This document shows positions 9,705 to 21,629 of a DNA stretch of 64,000 bases, piece after piece (within the stretch, counting starts at the first letter, position 1; each line of letters starts with the position of its first letter). The position numbers and the translations under genes are program-made. Origin of the DNA: Sisyra terminalis (taxonomy: Eukaryota; Arthropoda; Insecta; Neuroptera; Sisyridae); NCBI GenBank assembly GCA_958496175.1, contig OY292274.1, positions 57,608,630-57,672,629 of the forward strand, in the 5' to 3' direction. Below the pieces are notes generated by a model, which saw only the letters and a list, made by a program, of their open reading frames with translations, did no database searches and had not been told where the DNA came from.

Positions 9705-12700
9705 TCACTGCTGTTTTATTTTATTTCTACTATTTTTTCTAAATGAAAGTTTTCTGAACGTTAATTTTATACAAAAATAAGAAAAAACCGTAAATAAAAG
9801 CCAAACACCCAAAATAAATGGGATTACATCCAATAGTAGATACTGTATTTTATTCAATTTTAAAACTCCCGATTTTAGGTGGGGTGCACCTTTATGTCTG
9901 ATTACATATTCAATCCAATAAATGGCAAGATCTAGTGGATCCATTGGTTGGTCTTTGAGAATATTTGATCGATTTTTAACGTTATCCCTATACCTAAGAT
10001 AAATAAGTATACTTTTAAATGACTGATTTATTTCATCGTAAGATAATTGATTAGTACGAATGATGTTACCTTGAGTCATTTAATGCAGTATTGATTGCTT
10101 CGGAAACAGATTCAGTAGTGATGTTAAAGAAATCCAGAACAACAGCATAACCCATTAGTTCAGCTTTATGAATATTCCATTTTTGATCTGCAAAAATTGG
10201 AATTGCTACTAATGGAACTCCATGATAAATTGCCTCGGTTGTACTTAATAAACCACCATGGGTTATAAATAATTTTACATTAGGATGGGCTAGAATAAAT
10301 TAAAATTGTTAGTAGAAAACCTTCAATTAATTATTAATGAATATTTAAACCAACCTAGTATATCTCTTTGTGGAAACCAAGAAGAAATTTTAACATTAGA
10401 AGGTTGATTTGGAATGCTATCGTTTTCCCATTTCCACAAGACTTTCAATTTCAATTGTCTAAATACGTTGAGGAAGGCATCTCTTTTATCAATAGAGAGA
10501 TCCTTACTTTTCAAATTGGAGCCCATACTGAAATAAATGACTCCATCAGTAGCCTCATCCAAATATTTTTGGAGATCTTCCGGCAATGGTTGTGGTTTTC
10601 TGATATGAAATCCGCCAATGTCAATCATATTGGGAAGTGCTGGTTTTGGATATGCCAGACTTAAATGAGAATTGAGCAAGACTAGTGATGTGTTGTGCAT
10701 TATTGTAAAAATATCCTCTTTGATTTCAGGGAAATATTTTCGTAAAATGCGAGTTTGTGTCATTGTTAACGTGTATAAACGACCTAAATCAAATAACGTT
10801 TCCGCTACAGTATTTATAACACGTTGGAAAAATGTCATCGAATCGGAAAATGGGAGAAACGGAAACGGAACGTATGAGTATGGGCTAGGATTTCCAACTA
10901 AATCATTGGTAATACTGGAAGCTCCTAGTGTACTAAAACCAATAACTGGGGCGTTAAAATGCATTCCGAGTGCAAAATGCGCCTCGTTCATAATTACTTC
11001 AACAATAATAAGGTCGAATTTCATATTCGAGTGCAATAAATTTTGAACGTTTGTATTGTTGAGCGCAAATTCCACTAATTGTTCCATAACTCTTCCTGAT
11101 TTTATTAAAAATGTTATTTGGCTAGTATAGTAGTTAAATGTATTATTGAACATTTCCTCTGAAATAAAAAATATAATATATGAACAAAGAAATAATATAA
11201 GCTATTGTCAAAACCCGAAATCAATCATTCAAAAACTGGAAACCAAATGAGAACCAAAAAGTTTATATTGAGAAGAATTTACATAACAGTGTTGAGTACA
11301 GAGGACTTTAAAGGACTTTTAAGAACTTAAATTATTACGTATTTACAGAAATCATCCTGCAGATGATATTTAAAATATTCAAACTAATCTGTGAAAAGAT
11401 CTATGAAATAGTTATATATAAGAAGAAATTTAAAAAAAAAAATCTTTTTTAGTAGGATAATTGACATGAAAGGATGTAGATCCATATACTAATTATTAAT
11501 TTAGCAACACGTTTCGGTCATTTATTAGGCTTCATCAGGCTTTTAAAATCATACAAACACATGTATTACAGAATCCTTCAAAACATTACTAGTTGTTAAA
11601 TTACCTTAATATGAAGTACACAATATACATCACAATAACATCGAAATTTTTTTCCTTATCGTATCCTTATAGTAATGTTTTGAAAGATTCTGTAATACAT
11701 GTGTTTGTATGATTTTAGAAGCCTGATGAAGGTCTAATAAAGAACCGAAAAGTGTCGCTAAATTAATAATTAGTTTATAGATTAGGGTGTCCGTTATTTT
11801 CCAAATTGATTTTTTTACAGCGATCGCCCCCTGAATTTTTAGTTTAAGATACAAAAAAAATTATTCAATACAATTAAGCTCTTAATTTCTTGATTAAACC
11901 GTGCCGGAATCATGTTACTTTTACCATTTAAATAACATGGGATTATTTGACTTTTTAATTTTATTTTTTTTTTCTCAGAAACAAATGAATGAAAAAATTT
12001 GTTGCTGCGAAAAAAAATTAAAAGTAAAAAGTCAAATAATCCCATGTTATTTAAATGGTAAAAGTAACATGATTCCGGCACGGTTTAATCAAGAAATTAA
12101 GAGCTTAATTGTATTGGATAATTTTTTTTAAATCTTAAACTAAAAATTTAGGGGGCGATCGCTGTAAAAAAAATCAATTTGGGAAATAACGGAAACCCTA
12201 ATACAGATCTGCATCCTTTCATGTCCACTATCCTACTAAAAAAGAAATAATATTATGTAATTTTTAGACACAACCAATTTATTGATAAGTAAAAAACTTA
12301 ATACTAGTATGATAGACAATTTTTTTTCTAAATTATACGCGATTGACTACGAAAAATGAGTTAAAATAAAAAAGCAAATACAAATTTAAAGAGAGAATGA
12401 GTAGAAAGAAGTATTAGAAGAACTATTTGGAAAAAAATAAAATCCATTGTAGAAGAAATGCGTGCTTAGTTTTAAATTTAAGTTTCTTTGTCTGCTAAAC
12501 TTTAAGTACACATTTTTAAATAAAAGAATTGAAGTTTACGTAAAAAAATATTTAAAATACCTGCGATCGATTGTCCCCCTTTTCTATACTCTCTGGTATG
12601 GGAAAACGGTCGATTGCGAATAGTTCGACAGTCGATTGCAGGCATTTTGATTAACTAACAAGGTAAGTTTCAATTTTTTTACTTGAAATTGTAAATTTAA

Positions 12701-13860
12701 GTTTTGCACACAACAAAAGTTAAATTATAATTAAACAAATACTTATTTCCAAATAGAGCTGCTAATACTTCTTTTTACTCATTTGCACTTTTAAGTAAAT
12801 GGATCGCTATGTCCATTGATGGAGCAAATTCAATGGTTGGTAGGAATAATGGATTTTAGTCCTTTGAAAATAAAATGAATTGTTTTCTTATTTCATATAA
12901 CTTTAAGGAGATATCTTATTTGTAGTCAACTTGTAGACAATGACTCAGAATATAATGATTAACTTCTATTATATCCATTTAGGTGGCTCAACCAAGTGGA
13001 GTTTCTCAAAGATTTCTAAATTTAATATTTAAAATAATTTTTGCATTTCCTTTTAGGAACTATTGGTAGAAATACATGAATAATTAAAAGAACCATTATG
13101 GGTTAAAACTAAGCATTATCAAAAAGAAAAATTATTATGGAGTGTTTCAATTCGATAAATTTTTTATAAGCAAAATTCAAATTTTTTGTACAACAGTTAA
13201 AATGGAAATTTTTTAAATATTTTTCATATTTAGAAAAGCAAATTGAACTCAATGATAAATGTAATATCGAAATTTTTTGTTCCGAACAGAAACAATTTAA
13301 CTGAAACTTTGAAAAACGATTTGACATATAATCCAATGATACCAATCAATACCAATAATCTTTATTTCACTTGCATTGACCGTATTATGTTTGTTTACAT
13401 ATTAACGTTTCAGTAATTTTAATTCGTATAACTTTGATATCATCAAATGTATGATAGCACTGTTTACAAATAGTTACAACTAGTTTTTGTTATAAAATTT
13501 ATGAAGAAAAATTCAGATTTATTGCTTATTATGAATAATTAGTTTAGTTGGTTCTGATTTGAATTAATTTCGGGTTTTGACGATAAGATATTACTTACGC
13601 GGCAAAATTGAATTCAAATTGGGAATTTCAATTTCTTTAAATTTTATGCTTGAGTTATTTTTTTGAATGAAAGGACTTACTAAAATAACATCATGTCCTC
13701 TAACTGCTAACTCGTCAAATAAAACTTTTGCCAGTTCCATGTGACTTTTTGATATTGTTGGGAAAAATCCAAGAATTTTTGATTCTTCCGATTTATTAAC
13801 CACACATATCACAAGAAAACAAATTATAACACTTTTGGAGTTCATTATGAATTCAAACAA
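9705..13860 (-). CDS. UDP-glycosyltransferase A, 4 exons, 524 aa
   Basis: Joined exons on the minus strand are 13860-13599, 11158-10355, 10289-10070 and 9993-9705. All introns are GT-AG, with phases 1, 1 and 2, and the total is 1575 nt. The product transfers a sugar from a UDP-sugar to lipophilic acceptors in the ER lumen. Signal peptide about 1-25, SKSH with the likely catalytic His at residue 40, donor-binding WFPQRDIL, and the UGT signature at residues 363-391 (FITHGG to ADQ). A single C-terminal membrane helix is followed by a basic tail ending KIKQQ, a KxKxx retrieval motif. An alternative start is Met6 (13845), which gives a cleaner signal peptide. The 2.4-kb first intron is loaded with foldback insertions. 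Acceptor specificity cannot be inferred. Confidence 0.93.
11503..11541 (-). ncRNA. Hammerhead-ribozyme-like motif (left arm, UGT-A intron)
   Basis: Minus-strand order: AGC, CTGATGA, A, a weakly paired GCC..ACC loop segment, GAA, ACGTGT (self-complementary with G-U pairs), T, GCT. AGC and GCT can pair as stem I. Stem II is decayed in this copy; the combined arms suggest an ancestral GGTC/GACC stem. Confidence 0.4.
11720..11759 (+). ncRNA. Hammerhead-ribozyme-like motif (right arm, UGT-A intron)
   Basis: Plus-strand order: AGC, CTGATGA, A, GGTC-loop-ACC hairpin, GAA, AAGTGT, C, GCT. It is the inverted partner of the copy at 11503-11541. The stem III segment is no longer self-complementary. It is antisense to the UGT transcript. 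Confidence 0.4.
11783..12200. mobile_element. Foldback element, TAGGGTGTCC termini, nested
   Basis: Two arms of about 195 bp pair almost perfectly around a central A/T-rich loop near 11985-12005. The ends are TAGGGTGTCC and GGAAACCCTA. Flanks TTATAGAT (11775-11782) and ATACAGAT (12201-12208) fit a worn 8-bp target duplication. It splits the right arm of the Penelope-like relic, so it inserted later. It is non-coding; frames inside are arm by-products. Confidence 0.65.
12397..12787. repeat. Diverged foldback repeat in UGT-A intron 1
   Basis: AATGAGTAGAAAGAAGTATT at 12396-12415 is mirrored by AATACTTCTTTTTACTCATT near 12768-12787. At the centre, CCTGCGATCGATTGT (about 12562) is mirrored by ACAGTCGATTGCAGG (about 12633). 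The whole reads as an old palindromic MITE of about 390 bp with no coding capacity. Confidence 0.5.
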
Positions 13861-15969
13861 TTTTCACAGAAAAACTATAACACAATTGGTGCAAAACACC
13901 AACTACAGTCTATGATTTCGTTAAACAATGTATATAGTAAACAATGTGTAACTTATACAGTGAAATATTCACGAGTGATTTTCCACACATAGTAATATAC
14001 TAAAGTTTATAAAGTACAAAGTTTAAGTTTATTTTTATAAAGTTTTATCATAATTACGGCTAATAGTTTATCAATTCAAAGAAAAAAATAAGGAATTTGT
14101 ATTCTATTAAGGTTCAATGATGAGATAATGATTTTTTTAGATAACGATATTTAGATAAAAAAAGTATACAGGTGTGAAAAATAAACGATTTAAAAATGAC
14201 AATTGTTTAAAAATAATAATGTAGTTTATTGAGAAAAAAATCCGATTAAATTTTTACAATTCTTCATTTATTAATGTCAAAGAATATTTGCAAATTTAAA
14301 ACACAATAAGGACAATAAAACACACACAAAGCTGGAAATTATGAGTACCTATTTCAAGATACGTGCTTGAAAACTGATTAAAGTTTCATTAATATTTTGC
14401 AACCGAACCAAATACTGTCAACAGTTAGTGTCCTTGTTTATAAATTGTAGAATAAGACGTCAATTAGTTAATATATTACAGAAAATTGCATGAAAAACAT
14501 TAGACGTTTTATTTCACCTTGAAAATAATTGTTAATTATATTTGATTATGTTTGTTAAATTAAGAAGCCTATTAAATTTACATTTTATATTAGTTCATTA
14601 AATGATGCATATGTTAATTAATATACATCTTGGTTTTTGAATTAAAAGTGTTCTTTTTTAAGATAGCGATGTAAACAGTTCATGCAAATATTGCAGGACA
14701 AATGTTATGGAAAATATTATAATAAAATTGTGGGGAATAAGGATGAAGCTTCTTGTGGAATATTATTTATTTTATCACCTACGTTTCGTCAGTCATTCCT
14801 ATATAAATAATATTCCACAAGAAACTTCGTCCTTATTGCCTACAATTAAATTATTATATTAAAAAGACAAGGACTTAAACAACATGGTTATGGAAAATGA
14901 TTTATAAAGAGTGAGGCCGTAGATATATAGATAAACTATAATAGGTAAATATCTTATTGTCCTAAAATATACGTATTTGAATTGGTTTCATCTACTATTT
15001 AAATAATAGGTGTATGACTTCTTTAATGTTTTTTTTTTTTTTAATAGGACATGTAAACTTTATGAGAAGCTTGATTTAGAAAATGGACCCTATAAATCCG
15101 AAGTCCTAGGCTTCTACAACAACGCCTTCTTAAAATTGCACATTTTTTTCAGGCTTTTGCTAAAATATAAAAAAAATATTAGAATATATGCTTTAAATCG
15201 AAGATACAAAGAAGAAGAAAATTTCTTTAGCCTCGAAATGTTTTCCTACTCCATTAATTTCGACTTCAAGCCTGTGCGTTTTCAATTTGAATTAAGTAGC
15301 TTTTCAAGATTACGCGGATGCCAATATGAAAATCAGCTCAATTTTCATGGCATTTGTTAAGCTTTTATAAATATATCAGATTTTTATATAAAATATTATT
15401 CGAAGGTGGATTTCGTGGGTTAAATTTTCCGTCCTTATCTTCCGAATGATAATAGTTCTTTTCTTATACTTTAGATTACTAAAATATGTCGAAAAGAAGT
15501 ATCAAAAAATTTTTTTAAAAGTATTTATAAAAGGCTTGAATTTATATTGAATCAGTCCCGGAAAAATGTTTATGATTCTTAAAAAATGTAGGAACTAATA
15601 TAATACTAAGATTTCAGGAAGTTTCAGGTTTCTATTTTAATTAGTTTTTGTGAAATATCAATTAACATAATAACAAATTTTTTTTTCTAAGAATTGACAA
15701 AATCGTTTGATCAAAAACTTTAATACGATTAAAGGGTTGATATTGTGTTTTTTGTTAAAAAGTAAGAACTATATAACTTTACTAGCTAATCCCCGCAATT
15801 TCGTCTGCGTAACGTAGGTGTAGAATATGTTTTCTTTTCAAATTTGCCATTTGTAGTGGTATATGAAAATATTATTTTTTTTTTATTTCTTTTACGAAAA
15901 ACATAATCATACTTAAAAACACTATTTTGTCAACCTTAAAATGACACATTTAATAAACTGTTGCAAAGA
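13861..15969. other. Intergenic DNA upstream of two divergent UGT genes
   Basis: This separates UGT-A (minus) from UGT-B (plus) and should hold their promoters, but no specific element could be assigned. A 116-codon frame at 15010-15360 has no recognisable family features and was not called. Confidence 0.4.
14733..14840. repeat. Inverted repeat with 36-base arms
   Basis: AATAAGGATGAAGCTTCTTG (14737) and its continuation to ATTATTTAT are mirrored by ATAAATAATATTCCACAAG to TCCTTATT (about 14803-14838). The loop contains CTGACGAAACGTAGG on the minus strand, which resembles a hammerhead motif that has lost its stem II. It is possibly another Penelope-arm remnant. Confidence 0.4.
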
Positions 15970-16149
15970 ATAAAATTGTTCTATGTAATAATCAATTAAT
16001 TTTCAAAAAATATTTAAAAATATCTAAAAAGAGTATGTCTATTGCGTATAGCTACGGTAATAAAATTGTTCTATGTAATAATCAATTAATTTTCAAAAAA
16101 TATTTAAAAATATCTAAAAAGAGTATGTCTATTGCGTATAGCTACGGTA
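15970..16149. repeat. Perfect 90-bp tandem duplication
   Basis: 15970-16059 and 16060-16149 read as identical 90-bp units (ATAAAATTGTTC to TAGCTACGGTA). The absence of differences in non-coding DNA indicates a very recent duplication, or an assembly artefact. Confidence 0.85.
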
Positions 16150-18185
16150 GGTATACCTAGCGTAGACCAAACAATCTGTAAATCAATCAGCATCTATACA
16201 TAAATAAAAAATATCGCCAAGTTCAATAAAGTTGGTCTTAATTATAAGTAAAGAGCGGTGACCATCCGACATTTTTCAAATAACTTACATTTTTAAACTT
16301 GTAATTATCTTTCGAATGGAATGTTCAAATTGAATAACTCAAAAAGTTATATTATGGTATTGAAGCAAACTTAAATATGAAGTCATTTATTTTAATAAGG
16401 ATTAATCCCAAAGTATAAATAAAAGAGTTTTTATAGCGGTGGCATTTATATATATTTTTTAAAATGAAAAAACACTTATTGTGACATAACTATAATAGTT
16501 AGACATATGCTGTCGCTCTATTTTTTGTAGATAATGATATGTTCTGCAAAATCGTACTACATTATTTTGTTCTATAACCAATAGTTTTCGCAGCGCACGC
16601 GATAAAATAATGTTTTTTGGTAATTTTTTCAGACCTTGGGTTACATTATTGGAGTTTTAGTATGGATCCCTAACTTTTTTGAAATTTAATATAGTCTATG
16701 TTCACCGGAAATAGTGGGATTATTTTGCTAGTGTTCGGTTATTCTTTATATTATCTGATTTTTCAAATATTTTGAAAAGTTACTACGTTAAAAAAAATAA
16801 ATAAATTACCACCTGTGGGAAAAATGAGCTTTTGTTTTACCTAAATATTGATAAATATACTCAAAAAAGCAAATAAAATCCATTTTCGTATATAAATATT
16901 CAATTGATACTGTTTTTCCATAATATTTTTCTTTAATATTTCAATCAGAAAAGCATTTTATTAGATTTTTATTTGGCAAATTACAAATTCATTAATGCAA
17001 TTTTTACTCATGCTAATTATATTATTACACGTAATGGTAATTACTTCATTTCTCTTTAATGATTTTTTTTTTTCAATTAAAAAAACTCAATTGTAAGTTT
17101 TTCCTGTCTGTTTTAATAGTATTTTCAGATCATAAATTCTTTAACTATAATTTATATATCAACAGGCTCCGAATGACGTCAGAGCATAAAGCCTTGCATA
17201 TTACGTATACATTATTGGTATATTGGAAAACGCATATTGGTATATGCATTGGCATAGACTCGGGGAGGAGCTTTGCAAAATTTAAAAAATTTCAACAATC
17301 AAAACAAATGAACACCTTCAAATCTTGTAATCTTATTGGCCAATAGCCTCTTGCATTGAACATAGAATGAGCGCTGTCATCAGATATAAGTGCATCGCTT
17401 ATTAATATAATATTTTTCTTAATTAATTAATTTCATTTGATTAGAGGTAAAAAGTGATGAAAGTGACTTTTTAAATAATGCTCAAACAATCAAGATAACA
17501 ACCCTTTTATTCAAATAAATGCGTTATTATTAAATTCTGAAAATGTCATTTGTTCTGATTTATGAAAGTCATTGGGGAAAGCGGTAAAATTTGTTCTTAT
17601 TCCTACAATAATTCTTTTCGTTATTAAATAAATGAATAAAAAATATAGATTACTAAAGACATTAAACCGATATCTTTGATTTGTGTTTTAATTAACTTTT
17701 AAAAACTGCATAACTTTTCTATACGAATTGAAGAAAATCGTACGAATTTTTTTTTCATATTTCTTGCAAATATCATAAGCTTAGCATATCATAAATTAAT
17801 TTTAGCTATTTTACCGTAGTAGATAGGAGTCTAAAAATTTTCTTGGCTTATAACTATGTATAAATGCCCTCATTTTCTTTAAAACTGTTTGAAAAATTAT
17901 TTATAAACTTTATGGTTTCAAATGAAAATTGCATTTCTAGTTTCCAGCATCGTTCTCAAAAATATACTAACAAAATAAAAGTATACAACTCAAAGTATAG
18001 TTTTCATTTACAAGGCATTAAATTATAATTAAAATAGTGTACGGTAAGAGATTCTCTTATCTTTAGTTTCAAAAGAAAGATAATTGTAAAATTATCAATT
18101 AAATCTATTTGCAGTATTAATTTATTGTTCCTTGCATACAGTAGCCACATAAATATAAGTAAAGAAAAAAACATTTATTAAAAAT
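16150..18185. other. Upstream region of UGT-B
   Basis: AT-rich, no gene recognised. Frames such as that at 17059-17346 lack any family features. Confidence 0.4.
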
Positions 18186-20228
18186 ATGAGGATTTTTTTT
18201 TATTTATTTTTATTTCTATCGATTTCTGTGTATTTCAAAATCACAAACGGTGCGAATATTCTTGGATTTTTTCCAGCTTTATCGAAAAGTCATATGGTAC
18301 TAGCCCAGGGATTATGTGACGGTCTTACCAACAAAGGACACAATGTTACTTTAGTCAGTCCTTATGCCAAAGAAAAGGGTAAAAATAATTTCCGAGAAAT
18401 AAAAATGCCCGATTTACAATCTGTAATATTGAGTAAGTATTTTAACAATTGTTTATTTACTAATTAGCTTTCTAACAGTTAAATCTTTTTATTTAAGAGA
18501 ATCGTATCAACAATACTTTTGAACTTCGAGATGCTTGGAAATCGAAAGACATACTTGAATCAATTTCAGCAATGACACAAATGACAGAAGTGGCTTTGAA
18601 TAATACAAATGTTCAAAATTTACTGCATTCAAATGAAAAATTTGATGTTATAATTGTTGAAATTATAATGAATGAAGCTCATCTTGCATTAGGCTACCAT
18701 TTTAACGTTCCTGTAATTGCATTTACAACAGTTGGTGCATCGAGTTTAACAGACGATTTAGTTGGAAATCCTAGCCCATATGCATACGTTCCAAATTTTC
18801 AACTTCCGTTTTCTGATCGAATGACATTTTTTCAACGCGTTATCAACGTTTTAGTCGAAACATGCATTGGTATGATGCGATATTTTTTATTTTTACCAAA
18901 CCAGCAAGAATTGGTGCGAAAATACTTTCCACAAATAAAAGACGATATCTACACGATTATGGCAAATGTTTCATTGGTTCTATTAAATTCACATTCAAGT
19001 TTAACCTATGCTCGTGCTTATGTTCCAAATATGATTGAAATCGGAGGATTTCATATCAATGCGTCAAAGTCATCACCATTATCGCCTGATTTACAGCAAT
19101 TTTTAGACGACGCACCAAATGGTGTTGTCTATTTCAGTATGGGATCTATTTTAAAAAGTACAGATCTATCAGAAGAAAAACGTAACGCTTTTGTGGAAGC
19201 TTTTGGTCAGTTGAAGGAAAAAGTTTTGTGGAAATGGGAAAATGAAACTCTTCCTAATAAACCAGATAATTTAATACTCTCACCTTGGCTCCCTCAACAA
19301 ACTGTTTTAGGTAAAACTGTGAAATTTTCCATATCTTTGATTCATTATTTTTTTTTGTATTTTTGAAGCTCATCCTAATATTAAGTTATTTATTACTCAT
19401 GGAGGATTATTAAGTACAAGCGAGGCCATCTACAATGGAGTTCCATTTGTAGGAATTCCAATATTTGCAGATCAATATTGGAATGTGATGAAGGCTAAGT
19501 TAATGGGTTATGCGACCATGGTTGATTTTGATAGTATAAGCGCTGAATCACTGAAAGCTGTAATTAATACTGTTTTAAATGATCAGAGGTAAAATTATAT
19601 ATATATCTTTATATCGTAGGGCTTAAAGATCGAAAATGCATTTTGTTCAAAAATTAAATAATTACATTTTATGTAAGGTGAACCCAGTATAAATAACAAT
19701 AATAATAATATCAAGATCACTAATATATTAATATATTCGTGATATATACTAATATATTAATATATCACTAATATAATTAATCAAATAATAATTTGAGTAA
19801 TTAAATAATTACTCAAATTATATTGTTGAGAGCTATCAAACATTACTTTTGAGCTAATTTTTTTTTGTTCAGTCTTTAAGCCGAACGTATAATATAACTT
19901 TAGCTATAGTTTGTAGTTGGACTAAATTTTTGTGTTAATTTTTAGTTTTAAGAAAAACGCCGAGTATCGCTCATTGTTGTTAAAAGATCAGCAAATAAGT
20001 CCAATGGACAAAGCTGTTTATTGGGTTGAACATGTGATAAGGTACAAAGGAGCTTCTTTTAGAAAATCAGGTCTTTTGTATCTAAATAAATTGCAGTATT
20101 TACAAATCGATATAATTGCCTTTGCAGGAGCAATAATTTTCTTTGGTGTAATTGTATTTCGTTATCTCATTAAAAATGTTTGTAAACGCTGGTTTAACAG
20201 TAAGGTAGTAAAAGAAAAAACTAATTGA
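18186..20228 (+). CDS. UDP-glycosyltransferase B, 4 exons, 520 aa
   Basis: Exons are 18186-18432, 18498-19310, 19369-19588 and 19946-20228. All introns are GT-AG in phases 1, 1 and 2, and the sum is 1563 nt. Signal peptide about 1-23, SKSH with His36, the acidic FDVIIVE segment, donor-binding WLPQQTVL, and the signature at 361-389 (FITHGG to ADQ). One C-terminal membrane helix is followed by a tail ending KEKTN (KxKxx). It is closest in wording to UGT-C, with which it is in tandem, consistent with local duplication. Intron 3 holds AT-rich palindromes (about 19700-19835). A poly(A) signal AATAAA is at 20308. The product is an ER-lumen UGT of unknown acceptor. Confidence 0.94.
19700..19835. repeat. 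AT-rich near-palindromes in UGT-B intron 3
   Basis: CTAATATATTAATATATTCG-like repeats are followed by a near-perfect palindrome around TTTGAGTAATTAAATAATTA. It is probably low-complexity or foldback DNA. Confidence 0.4.
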
Positions 20229-21629
20229 TATTAATATTTTTGGAACAGAAAATAATCAAAATATTAAAATAATTATTGTAAATTCAAACAAATTGAATTA
20301 TTTAAAAAATAAAATATGTGCTTATCAAAACATATAGTATAGTATATCTTATTCGCCGTATATCATATTTAACTAAATGTTTACATTTAACCGTTTCCGA
20401 TCATTTTGTTGGCTTAAAATTTGGATTAATTGGAAGCAATTGTGTTAAGAAATTCCAACTTGGTACTACGATAATTTGAAATACTTTTGTAAGTCCTCTT
20501 CTTTGGGACTTTGGGACTACTTGGGAAGTATCAGCATTAAAGTGGATTCCACGTAAGACGACTACCTTGGTAAAACTCAAGATAGCAAACTTCTGTGGAT
20601 ATTGGTAAAAATTCGTTGTCATACACTAGTGGTGGATATTGTTGCCTATTTCAGGAAAATGTTACATTGTTGCATTTATTTTTGATAATTTTTATTTTTC
20701 ATTTTTGGTACCTTTTGATAATAGAAGATAACGTATCCCTGCAAATTACAAAATCTAAAGAAACCTACGTAAGTAGACAAATGGTTCCCTAGCAATTGTG
20801 GGTCAGTTAAAAAGCTAGCGTGGATCAATGTTTGACCCACGAGTCATAGATCTGGTATCACTTGTCTAGACTATAGGTATAGTCATAGACGATGTACGTC
20901 TGAATTTTTGTTAATTTTAAGGTGTTCAAAGAAAATTGATCACTGGCTCTTGATCTAATAGAAAAATCAGAAAAAAAAGAGTTATCGGAAGATAACATAC
21001 ATTTTGATCAACATAACTGATAACATAATTGATCAAAAATTTCGAACAATTAATACATGAACTGAAATGGTCCGTTTTTTTTTGCATATAATACTTTGGC
21101 TTTTATTTCGTACTCTGTTGATTATTCCCGTAAGTCTCATGAAAATGTACCTACACATAGTTGTAGTTTTGGCCGATTTTCCTCCAAAACCGAAATTTCA
21201 ATATAGTACCGAAACTTTGGAATGTTCAATTGAAAACTTTCGCTTTTGTTACAAATATTTGGTACTGCATTCAAATGATTAATAAATTAATTGAAATCTT
21301 AATTTCTTTGATAAATAATTATTGGACTTGTCTATGCTTATAACATTAAATTGTCAACATTTGTGTATTTAGTAACACCAATAATTAGATCATTAATCAA
21401 GGGTAATTTTTTATATGAAATAAAATCAATTTATTTTAATAGATTTTTTTTCTCATTTTTTTTGCTTTGAGTTTGAGATCGAAGGGATACGTATTTAATC
21501 AAGGTTATTGAAAATACTTTATTATGATAAAACGCATTACTTTCCGTATATGTATTAGTGTATGTTTAGTGTTTGTTCAGTTTGTCTAAGTATAACTTCT
21601 TGATAGCTGTTTTATCAATTAAAAATAAA
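20229..21629. other. UGT-B to UGT-C intergenic region
   Basis: 1.4 kb without a recognised gene. Short frames at 20401-20792 and 21067-21282 have no family features. It presumably holds the UGT-C promoter. An in-frame upstream ATG at 21573 would give a longer, less signal-like N-terminus. Confidence 0.4.

Larger units (their letters stand above)
11444..12244 (+). mobile_element. Penelope-like inverted-repeat relic in UGT-A intron 1
   Basis: An outer inverted repeat runs from CTTTTTTAGTAGGATAA (11444) to ATCCTACTAAAAAAG (12244). Its left arm is 11444-11592. Its right arm starts near 11671 and is split by a 418-bp foldback element (11783-12200). Both arms carry ATTCTGTAATACATGTGTTTG-type DNA (shared, with small changes), then CTGATGA, a hairpin and GAA. 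No coding remnant was found in the 80-base spacer. Assignment to Penelope rests on the hammerhead-like motif and its resemblance in layout to the 8.5 kb locus. Confidence 0.5.

Noticed and set aside
10368..11046. Plus-strand frames of 98 and 124 codons
   Set aside because: Antisense shadows of UGT-A exon 2.
11630..12131. Three frames of 74-80 codons, two nearly identical on opposite strands
   Set aside because: They are the two arms of the foldback element at 11783-12200 and part of the Penelope-like arm; not proteins.
15010..15360. 116-codon plus-strand frame
   Set aside because: Starts in a T-run, has no recognisable domain, biased composition and no neighbouring exon candidates.
20401..20792. 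73-codon minus and 65-codon plus frames between UGT-B and UGT-C
   Set aside because: No similarity to UGT exons or to any family I recognise.
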